This document shows positions 44,963-53,278 of a stretch of 64,000 nt of DNA, in pieces. Position numbers and translations under genes: made by a program. Source of the stretch: Celerinatantimonas sp046054165 (lineage in GTDB: Bacteria > Pseudomonadota > Gammaproteobacteria > Enterobacterales > Celerinatantimonadaceae). The stretch spans positions 310,001 through 374,000 of the forward strand of contig NZ_JBFNXK010000001.1 of NCBI RefSeq assembly GCF_046054165.1. The letters are read 5' to 3'. The notes under the pieces are model-generated. The model was not told the origin of the DNA and searched no databases. It was given only the letters and a program-made list of their open reading frames with translations. The number at the start of each line of letters is the position of its first letter. Within the stretch, counting starts at the first letter, position 1.

Positions 44963-46633
44963 ATGATTGTTCTATTAGAATCCATAAAGTCAGGCCAATT
45001 TGCCCCTAAAAACATCCTCCACAATATCACTTCGGGAATTATTGTCGGTGTTGTCGCATTGCCGTTAGCCATGGCATTTGCGATTGCCTCTGGTGTTAAA
45101 CCAGAACAAGGCTTGTACACCGCCATCATCGCGGGCATCGCAGTATCCATATTCGGGGGGTCAAAAGTGCAAATTGCCGGGCCCACCGGTGCTTTTATTG
45201 TCATCTTATCGGGTATTGTCCAGCAATATGGGGTCTCAGGATTACAAATCGCCACGATGATGGCCGGTGTGATTTTATTTTTATTGGGAATTAGCAAACT
45301 AGGCAGTATCATCCACTTCATTCCGAAACCCGTCATCATCGGCTTTACCAGCGGTATTGGCGTCACGATTTGGGTCGGACAATGGAAAGATTTTTTCGGG
45401 TTATCGGGTATAACCGGAGCGCATTTTCATGAAAAATTATTCTCACTGATTAAGGCACTTCCCCATCTACAGCTTGCAACCACTGGATTAGCACTGCTAT
45501 CGTTGGCGATCGTTATTTTTATCCCCAAAATTCCCAAACTATCCAAAATACCGGGCCCACTCATGGCCTTGGTTGTCGTAACGCTAATTCAGTATTTTTG
45601 CCAGTTTGATAATGTTCGCACTATCGGCAGCGCCTTTGGAGGTATTCCTCAAGGTTTACCGACTTTTGCACTTCCCCCCATGACCATTTCTACCATGCTC
45701 ACCCTGATTGGCCCGGCCTTCGCTATCGCCATGTTAGGCGCTATCGAATCGCTACTTTCAGCCGTGGTCGCCGATGGAATGGCGGGAACAAAACACGATT
45801 CCAATCAGGAGCTGATCGGCCAAGGGATTGCTAACCTGCTCTCCCCTTTATTTGGGGGAATTGCCGCAACGGGAGCCATCGCCCGAACTGCAACCAATAT
45901 CCGAAATGGTGGAAATTCACCCATTTCCGGTATTGTGCATGCCATTACTTTAACGGTGATCCTACTTGTTTTAGCCCCGTTGGCGACCACGATTCCATTG
46001 GCCACACTCAGTGCCATTTTATTTGTGGTCGCGTGGAACATGAGTGAAGCCGGACACTTTATCAAACTGATCAAATGCGCCCCCAGAGCAGATGTCGTTA
46101 TCTTATTGTTAACATTCTGTCTGACTGTGTTTGCCGATTTAGTCGTTGCCGTCAATATTGGTGTCATCATCGCCATTTTGCATTTTGTCAGACGAATGGC
46201 TTCCAGTGTCGAAGTTAAACCTAATGTAGACACGGACTTATCGCAGGAGTTACAACGCCACGGGATCGAACATCTCCCCCGCGAGCTAGCTGTTTATGCC
46301 CTAGAAGGTCCGTTTTTCTTTGCCGCCGCAGAGACCTTTGAGCATGTCATGACCCGGATCCAAGATGATCCCAAAATTTTAATTTTACGATTAAAATGGG
46401 TTCCATTTATGGACATTACCGGATTACAAACATTAGAAGATATTATTCGTCGTTTTCAAAAGAAAAATACTCAGGTTGTAATCTCCGGGGCGAATCCCCG
46501 AGTGACTTATAAGCTGAAAAAAGCCAAGATTATTTCATTAATTGGTGAGCAAAATTTTTATCTGCAATTTGATGATGCACTAGATGCCAGCTTAAATACT
46601 TTAATTCCAACATCCAATAACTTGCAGCAATAG
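44963..46633 (+). CDS. SulP-family anion transporter with STAS domain
   Basis: A 556-residue SLC26/SulP protein with about 12-14 membrane segments (to about 405) and a cytoplasmic STAS domain (about 430-545). The hallmark region VVALPLAMAFAIASGVKPEQGLYTAII near the N-terminus is intact. Substrates in the family include sulfate, bicarbonate and dicarboxylates; the sequence alone does not decide. A strong terminator and then an IS element follow. Confidence 0.94.
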   Translation: MIVLLESIKSGQFAPKNILHNITSGIIVGVVALPLAMAFAIASGVKPEQGLYTAIIAGIAVSIFGGSKVQIAGPTGAFIVILSGIVQQYGVSGLQIATMMAGVILFLLGISKLGSIIHFIPKPVIIGFTSGIGVTIWVGQWKDFFGLSGITGAHFHEKLFSLIKALPHLQLATTGLALLSLAIVIFIPKIPKLSKIPGPLMALVVVTLIQYFCQFDNVRTIGSAFGGIPQGLPTFALPPMTISTMLTLIGPAFAIAMLGAIESLLSAVVADGMAGTKHDSNQELIGQGIANLLSPLFGGIAATGAIARTATNIRNGGNSPISGIVHAITLTVILLVLAPLATTIPLATLSAILFVVAWNMSEAGHFIKLIKCAPRADVVILLLTFCLTVFADLVVAVNIGVIIAILHFVRRMASSVEVKPNVDTDLSQELQRHGIEHLPRELAVYALEGPFFFAAAETFEHVMTRIQDDPKILILRLKWVPFMDITGLQTLEDIIRRFQKKNTQVVISGANPRVTYKLKKAKIISLIGEQNFYLQFDDALDASLNTLIPTSNNLQQ

Positions 46634-46641
46634 ATTTATTC

Positions 46642-46674
46642 AATAGAGCTATCCAGCTAATGGATAGCTCTATT
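46642..46674 (+). terminator. Terminator of the SulP gene
   Basis: A perfect 13-bp stem (AATAGAGCTATCC against GGATAGCTCTATT) with a 7-base loop lies right after the stop codon. Confidence 0.8.
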
Positions 46675-46708
46675 TCATTGCATCATCATCACGTTGTCCA
46701 CTTCCCCA

Positions 46709-47554
46709 TTAATGAGACAGTTCTAAAGTAGAGTTTTCCAGTTGTTTCCGGTAAGCCGCCGGAGGCAGATGACCAAGACTTTCATGGGTTCGCCATTCGT
46801 TGTAATCCAGTCGCCAGAACCACGCCATTTCTTGCACCTGCTCCAGTGATTCAAATAAATAGGCATCTAAAAATTCTCGACGAAATGAGCCATTAAATCG
46901 CTCAACAAATCCGTTTTGTTGAGGCTTACCTGGTTGAATATGAATAAGTTGAATCGTCTGCTGTTCACACCAATTCGTTAATTTGGATGAGATAAGCTCC
47001 GGGCCATTATCAACTCGCAGTTGGACCGGTAATCCTCGTTCCACTTTGAGTTGCTCCAGTACCCGAATGACCCGTTCTGCCGGGAGTGATGTATCCACTT
47101 CGATGGCCAGACATTCTCTCGTTCCTTCATCAACAACATTCAGTGTTCGGAAACGTTTTCCGCAGGACAATCCATCGTGCATAAAATCTAATGCCCACTG
47201 ATGATCGGCCCTGGCTTCAACATGTAATGGATGGGCCATACGCTTCGGTAACACTCGTTTAACCCGTCGTTTCAGGTTTAACCCCATTCGGCAATAGACC
47301 CGATACACTCGTTTATGATTAAACGGATATCCTTTGTAACGGAGTCGGCCAAAGCACTTCCAGAAACCCGCTCGGGGCGACGTGTTGAGTTCTGCACGCA
47401 GCGCATCAATCACAGCCGCATCCCTTTGTCGCCAATCCATGACGGGTCGGTAATAACTCGAACGACTGATATCAACCAGTGAGCAGGCTTTTAAAATGCT
47501 CAGGCCTGAGTTAACCAGCAACCAGGCACAATGACGCTTCTCCGTGCTCACCAA
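46709..47554 (-). CDS. IS3-family transposase OrfB (DDE integrase domain)
   Basis: A 281-residue catalytic part of the transposase. It has an HTH-like region at the N-terminus and the rve integrase core with the DDE residues in WALDFMHDGL, LRVDNGPELIS and GKPQQNGFVERFNGSFRREFLDAYLF. It is expected to be made as an OrfAB fusion by -1 frameshifting at 47557-47563. The frame here opens with TTG, consistent with no independent start being needed. Confidence 0.93.
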   Translation of the reverse strand: MVSTEKRHCAWLLVNSGLSILKACSLVDISRSSYYRPVMDWRQRDAAVIDALRAELNTSPRAGFWKCFGRLRYKGYPFNHKRVYRVYCRMGLNLKRRVKRVLPKRMAHPLHVEARADHQWALDFMHDGLSCGKRFRTLNVVDEGTRECLAIEVDTSLPAERVIRVLEQLKVERGLPVQLRVDNGPELISSKLTNWCEQQTIQLIHIQPGKPQQNGFVERFNGSFRREFLDAYLFESLEQVQEMAWFWRLDYNEWRTHESLGHLPPAAYRKQLENSTLELSH

Positions 47555-47817
47555 CCCTTTTTTGCGAAGAGCTCCTTCATGGCCTTATTTTCCAAACTCA
47601 CTTCAGCAAATAACTGTTTCAGCTTGGTATTTTCATCTTCCAGCTCTTTAACTCGTTTTAGTTCAGAAGCATCCATTCCACCGTATTTCGATTTCCATTT
47701 ATAATAGGTGGCCGAACTCATGCCGTGTTTGCGACATATGTCTTCCACTTTCATCCCCGTATCAGCCTCTTTGAGGATATTGACGATCTGAGTTTCAGTA
47801 AATCGTGATTGTTTCAT
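47548..47817 (-). CDS. IS3-family transposase OrfA (helix-turn-helix)
   Basis: An 89-residue protein with an HTH_8-type helix-turn-helix (FTETQIVNILKEADTGMKVEDICRKHGMSSATYYKWKSKYGG) and a leucine-zipper-like tail (about 57-85). It binds the element ends. At 47557-47563 the zero frame reads A AAA AAG, the canonical IS3 slippery heptamer, and orfB lies in the -1 frame with a 7-base overlap. Confidence 0.95.
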   Translation of the reverse strand: MKQSRFTETQIVNILKEADTGMKVEDICRKHGMSSATYYKWKSKYGGMDASELKRVKELEDENTKLKQLFAEVSLENKAMKELFAKKGW

Positions 47818-48102
47818 GGTTCTCTCCTACATCTATTAGTGTAGAAAACTCCATTTAAGTTTGTCTCAGTTTAGGGGAAGTGGACAACGTCATATACCTT
47901 AAAGGCTCACGTTTAGATACTCTAATACAAGAGCCTGTAGCACAACTATCTATTCTAAGCGTTGAGGATGGAATATAGTGCACAGCTCAATATAATGGAA
48001 TATATCTTCATGATTAGAGGGTACATCAAATAACAAAGGCTAAGCAATTGCTTGGTTTATAGCCTGACCACTAATTATACACAACCCACCCATTAAGGAT
48101 GA

Positions 48103-48546
48103 ATGCGAATGTTCAGGGGCACTCTATTAATCTGTATCACTTTATTCTCTTTAACCGCTTATGCCGAACAGGATAAAAATCCATCTGCATTTGAGGTAAA
48201 ATTAAAAGCTGACTCCATCCGAATTGTAAAAACTAATAAACCACTCAATGAAAAAGGGATGCTTTACATTGGAGATGTTTTAGCAATTCAAAACGACAAA
48301 AATTTTATTATTACTGCAGCCAGAAACGGTAAAGGGAAACTGATTCGTTTTGTGGGTATTTCCTATAGCAAAAATACAAATTTTACTAATATAGACCGAC
48401 TCGCAAAAGCTAAAAAAGAAGCCGGAATTTTTTATAATTTAAAATTAATAGCAAAAGGCAGTGTTAACGAAATAAGAGCTGTCAGAAAATCAACCGTTCC
48501 AGTTCTTTCCGCAACAGATATCGGATTTCTTGTTACCGATCAATAA
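48103..48546 (+). CDS. Small exported protein of unknown function
   Basis: A 147-residue protein with a clear Sec signal peptide (MRMFRGTLLICITLFSLTAYA, cleavage after AYA near residue 21). The mature part is basic and beta-rich, with no recognised domain. AAGGATGA lies next to the ATG at 48103; a second ATG at 48109 is possible. It is separated from its surroundings by the IS element on one side and 410 gene-free bases on the other. Confidence 0.65.
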   Translation: MRMFRGTLLICITLFSLTAYAEQDKNPSAFEVKLKADSIRIVKTNKPLNEKGMLYIGDVLAIQNDKNFIITAARNGKGKLIRFVGISYSKNTNFTNIDRLAKAKKEAGIFYNLKLIAKGSVNEIRAVRKSTVPVLSATDIGFLVTDQ

Positions 48547-48956
48547 GAGCAATATTGAATATCATTGACGCAAAAAAACAATATCGCTCATATCTAAGAA
48601 TTAGGGGAAGAACAAATTCCCCCGTTTACTCAAATATACGGGAATGACTAGCAGCATCAACCAGTACACGTATCTTATTGTTTTATAAATCAATAATAAA
48701 TTCACATTAATCTAGTTTCTTCACTCATGTCGTAAAATTGCACCCATTGTGCTCAACTTTTTTCCATTTGCATTTTTTTGGTGCGTCCATTTTGTGCGTC
48801 ACGGGTTTCATTACCCCCTTTATTTTTCTATAACTATTTGTTTTACATAGAGATATAAAACGAGGCATACTATATGCTTTAATTGGTTGCAACATTGGGG
48901 CATCAGGGCGTGTAAGTACGCTGATTTCTCTGTGCTGAGACAATTTGCTAATAGAT
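48547..48956. other. Gene-free region upstream of guanidine operon
   Basis: About 410 AT-rich bases that should carry the promoter of the guanidine operon. GTGCGTC is repeated directly at about 48780 and 48793. No convincing ORF: the minus-strand frame 48725-48943 starts with TTG, has no ribosome site and no family resemblance. Confidence 0.45.
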
Positions 48957-49050
48957 GACTAGGGTTCCGATTACTTATGTTAAGTAATGACTGGTCCGAG
49001 AGTTATCGACCTTCTTGAGGTTACACGGCGGGATAAAAGCCCGGGAGACC
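48957..49050 (+). ncRNA. Guanidine-I (ykkC) riboswitch
   Basis: The conserved ykkC core is present in order: CTAGGGTTCCG at 48959-48969, a hairpin ATTACTTA/TAAGTAAT (48970-48988), ACTGGTCCGAGAG (48990-49002), a hairpin ACCT/AGGT (49009-49021) and ACACGGCGGGATAAAAGCCC followed by GGGAGA (49023-49048). This aptamer senses guanidinium and normally switches genes on. It lies 55 bases before an ABC-transporter binding-protein gene whose operon contains the guanidine-degradation enzymes. Confidence 0.95.
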
Positions 49051-49075
49051 AACGGCGCACAGCCCTGATCTCCCG
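49042..49075 (+). terminator. Expression-platform hairpin of the guanidine-I riboswitch
   Basis: CGGGAGA (49042-49048), the 3' edge of the aptamer, can instead pair with TCTCCCG (49069-49075), followed by TTATTTG. This suggests a hairpin that forms when guanidine is absent and stops transcription, and that ligand binding prevents. The mechanism is inference. A separate short hairpin TTCCC/GGGAA surrounds the AGGAGG ribosome site further down. Confidence 0.6.
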
Positions 49076-49104
49076 TTATTTGAACCGTTCCCAAGGAGGG
49101 AAAG

Positions 49105-50169
49105 ATGCAATACTCAACTGTTCTTATTAAGCTTCGATGGCTTCTTGCGCCGTTATTACTGCTCGTTTCTTTGTGTTCTTTTGCTAACCCGACTTTTAAC
49201 ATTGCTTGGTCTATCTATGCGGGATGGATGCCTTGGGATTATGCCCAACAAAGTGGCATCCTGAAAAAATGGGCTGATAAATACCACATCAATATTAATC
49301 TGGTTCAGGTTAATGACTACGTCGAGTCCATCAACCAATATACCGCCGGTAAATTTGCAGGTTGTGTCATGACCAACATGGACGCGTTAACCATTCCTGC
49401 GGCTAGCGGTGTCGATTCCAGCGCTATTATTGTCGGTGATTATTCAGATGGGAATGACGGCATTGTGCTTAAAAACAAATCGTCACTCAAAGCGATTAAG
49501 GGCCAGCGTGTTAACTTGGTTTCTCTGAGTGTTTCTGAATATTTGCTAGCCCGTGCCCTGCAATTCCAGGGAATGAGCGAAAAAGATGTCACTCTCGTTA
49601 ATACATCTGACTCAGATATCGTTTCTTCATTTGCCAGTGATGACGTGACCGCAACCGTCACCTGGAACCCAATGCTATCTGTCATTAAAGATCAGCCCAA
49701 TGCTCACGAAGTATTTAGTTCGCATATGATCCCTGGTGAAATTCTGGACCTGATGGTCGTTAAAACCGATACCGTCAAACAACATCCTGAACTAGCCAAA
49801 GCGTTAACCGGTGCTTGGTATGAAACCATGCAGGTCATGTCCAAAAATGATGACAAAGGCCGTGAAGCTCGTTCCATGATGGCAAAAGCATCAGGGACTG
49901 ATTTAGCGAACTATGAGGGCCAACTTAAAACCACTTATATGTTCTATTCACCAGAAAAAGCTGTCGCTCTGACCAACAACGCCAAACTCAAAGATACAAT
50001 GTCGCGTATTGCCCGTTTCTCTTTTGATCATGGTTTATTAGGGGATAGCGCACCCAGTGCTCAGTTTATCGGTATCGAAACACCCACTGGCGTCTTTGGG
50101 GATAGTCATAATATCAAAATGCGTTTTAACCCAACCTTTATGCAACTTGCTGCAGACGGCAAATTATAA
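49105..50169 (+). CDS. ABC importer binding protein, probable guanidine uptake
   Basis: A 354-residue periplasmic binding protein of the nitrate/sulfonate/taurine (SsuA/TauA-like) fold with a Sec signal peptide (cleavage near FANPTF, residue 27-29). The mature start FNIAWSIYAGWMPWDYAQ is typical. In riboswitch-controlled clusters with guanidine carboxylase such proteins are considered guanidine (or urea-type) uptake components. AGGAGG gives a strong start. The permease follows after 27 bases. Confidence 0.9.
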   Translation: MQYSTVLIKLRWLLAPLLLLVSLCSFANPTFNIAWSIYAGWMPWDYAQQSGILKKWADKYHININLVQVNDYVESINQYTAGKFAGCVMTNMDALTIPAASGVDSSAIIVGDYSDGNDGIVLKNKSSLKAIKGQRVNLVSLSVSEYLLARALQFQGMSEKDVTLVNTSDSDIVSSFASDDVTATVTWNPMLSVIKDQPNAHEVFSSHMIPGEILDLMVVKTDTVKQHPELAKALTGAWYETMQVMSKNDDKGREARSMMAKASGTDLANYEGQLKTTYMFYSPEKAVALTNNAKLKDTMSRIARFSFDHGLLGDSAPSAQFIGIETPTGVFGDSHNIKMRFNPTFMQLAADGKL

Positions 50170-50196
50170 CCTTTAGATAAGTCAAAGGAGCTTTCG

Positions 50197-51027
50197 ATGA
50201 GCCGACTCATCAACCGCAAGCCTGATCACGTTAGTCGAGTACTATTAGGATTACTGCCGTTTATCATTATTTTGGCACTGTACATCATTAACTCGGAGGC
50301 CAGGCTGGCAGTCAATGCACAGGATAAACTACTCCCTTCGCTACATAGCATTGCCAACGCAATTTATCGTGTAGCGATGGTACCCAGTCGCCGTACCGGG
50401 GATTACCTACTGTGGTCAGATACCTGGTCCAGTTTACGGCTGTTAGTGATGGGTGTGGGGTTTAGTGCTTTGATCGGATTGGTGATCGGTCTGCTCAATG
50501 GCGCTATTCCATTAATCAAAGCTCCTTTGTCTCCTTTGTTTACCGCTTTATCACTGATTCCTCCGATGGCAATTTTACCGATTTTGTTTATTGCCTTCGG
50601 CCTCGGTGATTTTGCCAAAGTCATGCTCATTGTCATCGGAGTCTCGCCTATATTAGTGCGAGACCTGCAATTAAAAACGTCCAGTTTGCCGGCCGAGCAG
50701 CTCATTAAAGCCCAGACGCTTGGAGCATCCAGCTGGCATATTCTGATTCGAGTCATGCTGCCACAAGTGTTACCTCGTCTAATAGAAGCCGTCCGGTTAA
50801 CACTCGGGAGTGCTTGGTTGTTTTTAATTGCGGCCGAAGCCATCGCCGCTACCAGTGGCTTGGGTTATCGAATATTTCTGGTTCGACGTTATCTGGATAT
50901 GGCGGTGATTCTGCCTTATGTGGTCTGGATTACGCTGTTAGCATTCGCAATGGACTGGTTACTCAAGACCCTCTCCCATAAAGCATTTCCCTGGTATTAC
51001 GGTCCAAATGGAGGAGAAAACGCATGA
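50197..51027 (+). CDS. ABC importer permease, probable guanidine uptake
   Basis: A 276-residue BPD-type permease of the SsuC/TauC family with about six membrane segments and the ATPase-contact EAA-like loop (AEQLIKAQTLGASSWHILIRVMLPQVLPRL). AAAGGAG precedes the ATG. It overlaps the ATPase gene by 4 bases. Confidence 0.93.
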   Translation: MSRLINRKPDHVSRVLLGLLPFIIILALYIINSEARLAVNAQDKLLPSLHSIANAIYRVAMVPSRRTGDYLLWSDTWSSLRLLVMGVGFSALIGLVIGLLNGAIPLIKAPLSPLFTALSLIPPMAILPILFIAFGLGDFAKVMLIVIGVSPILVRDLQLKTSSLPAEQLIKAQTLGASSWHILIRVMLPQVLPRLIEAVRLTLGSAWLFLIAAEAIAATSGLGYRIFLVRRYLDMAVILPYVVWITLLAFAMDWLLKTLSHKAFPWYYGPNGGENA

Positions 51028-51812
51028 GCCAGCCGATTCTGCAAGCCAAAAACATTTGGAAAGAGTATGGCGATACCTGCGTTCTAGAACGCATTAATGT
51101 TGCGATTGATCCCGGTGAATTTATCACCGTCGTCGGAGCTTCCGGATGTGGCAAAAGTACCTTTTTAAAATTAATTTTAGGGACTGAACAAGCCAGCCGC
51201 GGTGAATTATTAATGGATGGAGAACCCATTCCTAATCAACCGGATGAACAGCGAGGGATTGTGTTTCAGAAATACTCGGTATTTCCACATCTAACGGCAT
51301 TAGGTAATGTCATGCTCGCCGATGAATTCAGTCACTCCAAACTACTTGGAAAATTATTCGGCAAGACCAAGCAAGAAGTCAAAGAACGCGCTGAAGCCAT
51401 GCTGGAACGCGTGGGACTCAGCCATGCCCTGCATCGCTATCCTCATGAACTTTCAGGGGGGATGCAGCAACGGCTAGCCATCGCCCAAGCCCTGATGAAA
51501 CAACCACGGGTCATGCTACTCGATGAACCCTTCGGCGCACTGGATCCAGGGATTCGAGCGGATATGCACACTCTCATCCATGAGCTTTGGCAACAACAAG
51601 GGCTGACTATTTTCATGGTCACCCACGATTTAAAAGAAGGGTTTAAGTTAGGTAGTCGATTGTGGGTATTCGATAAAATTCGCCACGATCCACACGCCCC
51701 TGAGCGTTTTGGGGCTCAAATTACCTATGACATTGCGCTCAACCACCAGCAACTGGGAGCGCAAGATTTAAAAGATATTCAACATTCAATTAAGAGAGGA
51801 GAACAAGCATGA
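51024..51812 (+). CDS. ABC importer ATPase, probable guanidine uptake
   Basis: A 262-residue ATPase of the SsuB/TauB/NrtD type: Walker A GASGCGKST, Q-loop VFQKYSVFPHL, signature LSGGMQQR, Walker B VMLLDEPFGALDP and switch His in VTHDLKEG. The LSGGMQQR/DEPFGALD form marks nitrate-sulfonate-taurine-type importers. It overlaps both neighbours by 4 bases, so it is translationally coupled to the permease and the first DUF1989 gene. Confidence 0.95.
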   Translation: MSQPILQAKNIWKEYGDTCVLERINVAIDPGEFITVVGASGCGKSTFLKLILGTEQASRGELLMDGEPIPNQPDEQRGIVFQKYSVFPHLTALGNVMLADEFSHSKLLGKLFGKTKQEVKERAEAMLERVGLSHALHRYPHELSGGMQQRLAIAQALMKQPRVMLLDEPFGALDPGIRADMHTLIHELWQQQGLTIFMVTHDLKEGFKLGSRLWVFDKIRHDPHAPERFGAQITYDIALNHQQLGAQDLKDIQHSIKRGEQA

Positions 51813-52537
51813 GTGAATTACTCTATGAAGATGATTTGCCCGGAAACAGCCACTGGTCGCTACAACTCGCAGCAGGAACCGCATTGAGGCTAACCGACAT
51901 CGAAGGAGGGGCTAATGTCGGCATGTTATTTTACAACCCTCACAATCTTCTGGAACGCTATAATGCACCCGATACGCTAAAGTGCCAGCACACCTTTAAA
52001 CTCACTGCGGGCCACTGTCTCTATTCGGATATGGGTCATATTTTCTGCTCTATCGTCGAAGATACCACTGGTTGGATCGATACCGTTGCCGGAACCACCA
52101 ACAAAGCAATGGTCAATCAACGCTGGGGTGAACGCGATTATCAGCATGATCGCAATAACTGGAAACAAAACGGCTACGACAGCTTTTTAGTTGAAATTGC
52201 GAAATATGGTTTAGGTGATCGCGATCTGGCGGCTAATCTGAATTTATTTAGTAAAGTCGCTACCGATGAAGACGGCGCACTCGTTTATGCCCCAGAGCAC
52301 TCCAAAGCGGGCGACTCCATTACCCTGCGCTTTGAAATGGACACCGTTGTAGTCATGAATAGTTGTCCTCATCCACTCAATCCGGCTGAACAATACCCGC
52401 ACAAAGGCGTTCACTTTGAAGTCCTCCGTGCGGATCCAGTTCAGGATGATGATTTATGTCTGAACTCTCGACCTGAAAACGGCCGTGGTTTTGAAAACAC
52501 CCGTCGTTACTGTCTGGGTTTAGGTATTGCTAAATAA
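51809..52537 (+). CDS. DUF1989 protein: carboxyguanidine deiminase subunit (formerly urea carboxylase-associated protein 1)
   Basis: A 242-residue DUF1989 protein of the UAAP1 type. It contains FSIVEDTTGWIDTVAGTTN-like conserved stretches, a Cys-rich middle and VVVMNSCPHPLNP near the end. The family was annotated as urea carboxylase-associated; later biochemistry showed that the two proteins form carboxyguanidine deiminase (CgdAB), turning carboxyguanidine into allophanate and ammonia. Which paralogue is subunit A or B is left open. It is encoded between the ATPase and UAAP2 with 4-base coupling. Confidence 0.9.
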   Translation: MSELLYEDDLPGNSHWSLQLAAGTALRLTDIEGGANVGMLFYNPHNLLERYNAPDTLKCQHTFKLTAGHCLYSDMGHIFCSIVEDTTGWIDTVAGTTNKAMVNQRWGERDYQHDRNNWKQNGYDSFLVEIAKYGLGDRDLAANLNLFSKVATDEDGALVYAPEHSKAGDSITLRFEMDTVVVMNSCPHPLNPAEQYPHKGVHFEVLRADPVQDDDLCLNSRPENGRGFENTRRYCLGLGIAK

Positions 52538-52547
52538 GGAGAATGTG

Positions 52548-53186
52548 ATGATCAAACAAAGTCCACTCAAAGCTGAAGATGCTATCTACCGTGAAACAGT
52601 TGATGCGGGTACTTACTGGCTACACACCGTTAAAGCGGGACAAACTTTTCGAATTGTCGACCTAGAAGGTAATCAGGCCGCAGATACCCTGTTTTTCAGT
52701 GCTGAAGATCCAGCAGAGCGTTATAGCGCTGTTGACACCATCCGTGAACAAGGCAATGTCTATCTGAGCACCGATACCGTATTGATGAGTAATCACTGTC
52801 GCCCAATGCTAACGATTACTGCTGATACCTGCGGCCGACATGACACTTTAGGCGGTGCCTGCGCCACCGAAAGTAACCAAATCCGCTATGCGCTAGAAAA
52901 GAAAAATATGCATGCCTGTCGCGACAGTTGGTTACTCGCCGTGACTGAAAATCCTGAGTATGGCTTAAGCAAACGAGACATCACTCATAATATTAACTTT
53001 TTTATGAATGTACCGATTACCACTGAAGGCGGTCTGACCTTTGCCGATGGGATTAGTGCACCGGGCAAATATGTCGAATTAACAGCCCAAATGGATGTGT
53101 TGGTGCTGATTTCGAACTGTCCACAGCTCAATAACCCCTGTAATGCCTATAATCCAACTCCAGTCGAAACTCTGATCTGGAACTAA
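52548..53186 (+). CDS. DUF1989 protein: carboxyguanidine deiminase subunit (formerly urea carboxylase-associated protein 2)
   Basis: A 212-residue DUF1989 paralogue of the previous gene, sharing the overall layout (DLEGNQAADTLF-type strand near 38, GGACATESN in the middle and VLISNCPQLNNPCNAY near the end, with the metal-binding Cys and His). The two probably form a heteromeric, metal-dependent deiminase. An open frame starts at 52527, but AAGGAG precedes the ATG at 52548. After the stop, a guanidine-II riboswitch and then the carboxylase gene follow. Confidence 0.9.
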   Translation: MIKQSPLKAEDAIYRETVDAGTYWLHTVKAGQTFRIVDLEGNQAADTLFFSAEDPAERYSAVDTIREQGNVYLSTDTVLMSNHCRPMLTITADTCGRHDTLGGACATESNQIRYALEKKNMHACRDSWLLAVTENPEYGLSKRDITHNINFFMNVPITTEGGLTFADGISAPGKYVELTAQMDVLVLISNCPQLNNPCNAYNPTPVETLIWN

Positions 53187-53194
53187 ATCGTAAA

Positions 53195-53247
53195 GAGCGC
53201 AAGGACGACCTTGGCGAACGCTCATTTATATTTGCGGGACGACCCGC
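53195..53247 (+). ncRNA. Guanidine-II (mini-ykkC) riboswitch before the carboxylase gene
   Basis: Two hairpins with identical ACGA loops lie in the 92-base gap before the carboxylase gene. The first has CAAGG-ACGA-CCTTG (53200-53213) extended by GAGCG/CGCTC (53195-53199, 53219-53223); the second has GCGGG-ACGA-CCCGC (53234-53247). Twin stem-loops with ACGR loops are the definition of mini-ykkC, a guanidine-sensing class that regulates translation. It ends 31 bases before the carboxylase ATG at 53279. Confidence 0.87.
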
Positions 53248-53278
53248 GTGATTTGCGAGAAGCAAGAGCGAGTTGACT

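Larger units (their letters stand above)
46695..47886 (-). mobile_element. Complete IS3-family insertion sequence, IS407-like
   Basis: A 1192-bp element. Both ends begin with the same 13 bases, TGTCCACTTCCCC, and the inverted repeats continue imperfectly (shared TGAGACA and GAGTTTTC). It is flanked by the direct repeat ACGT at 46691-46694 and 47887-47890, the 4-bp target duplication expected of the IS407 group. It holds overlapping orfA and orfB and a slippery A_AAA_AAG, all apparently intact, so it may be active. Confidence 0.93.

Noticed and set aside
44935..46233. Minus-strand open frames inside the SulP gene
   Set aside because: Antisense shadows of a well-supported membrane transporter gene.
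47890..48060. Third copy of the dispersed repeat
   Set aside because: A short similarity (AAGC...GTGCACAGCTCAA) to copy B exists, but the flanking blocks do not match, so chance cannot be excluded.
48725..48943. Minus-strand 72-codon open frame
   Set aside because: Starts with TTG without a ribosome site, no recognised domain, and lies in the probable promoter region of the guanidine operon.
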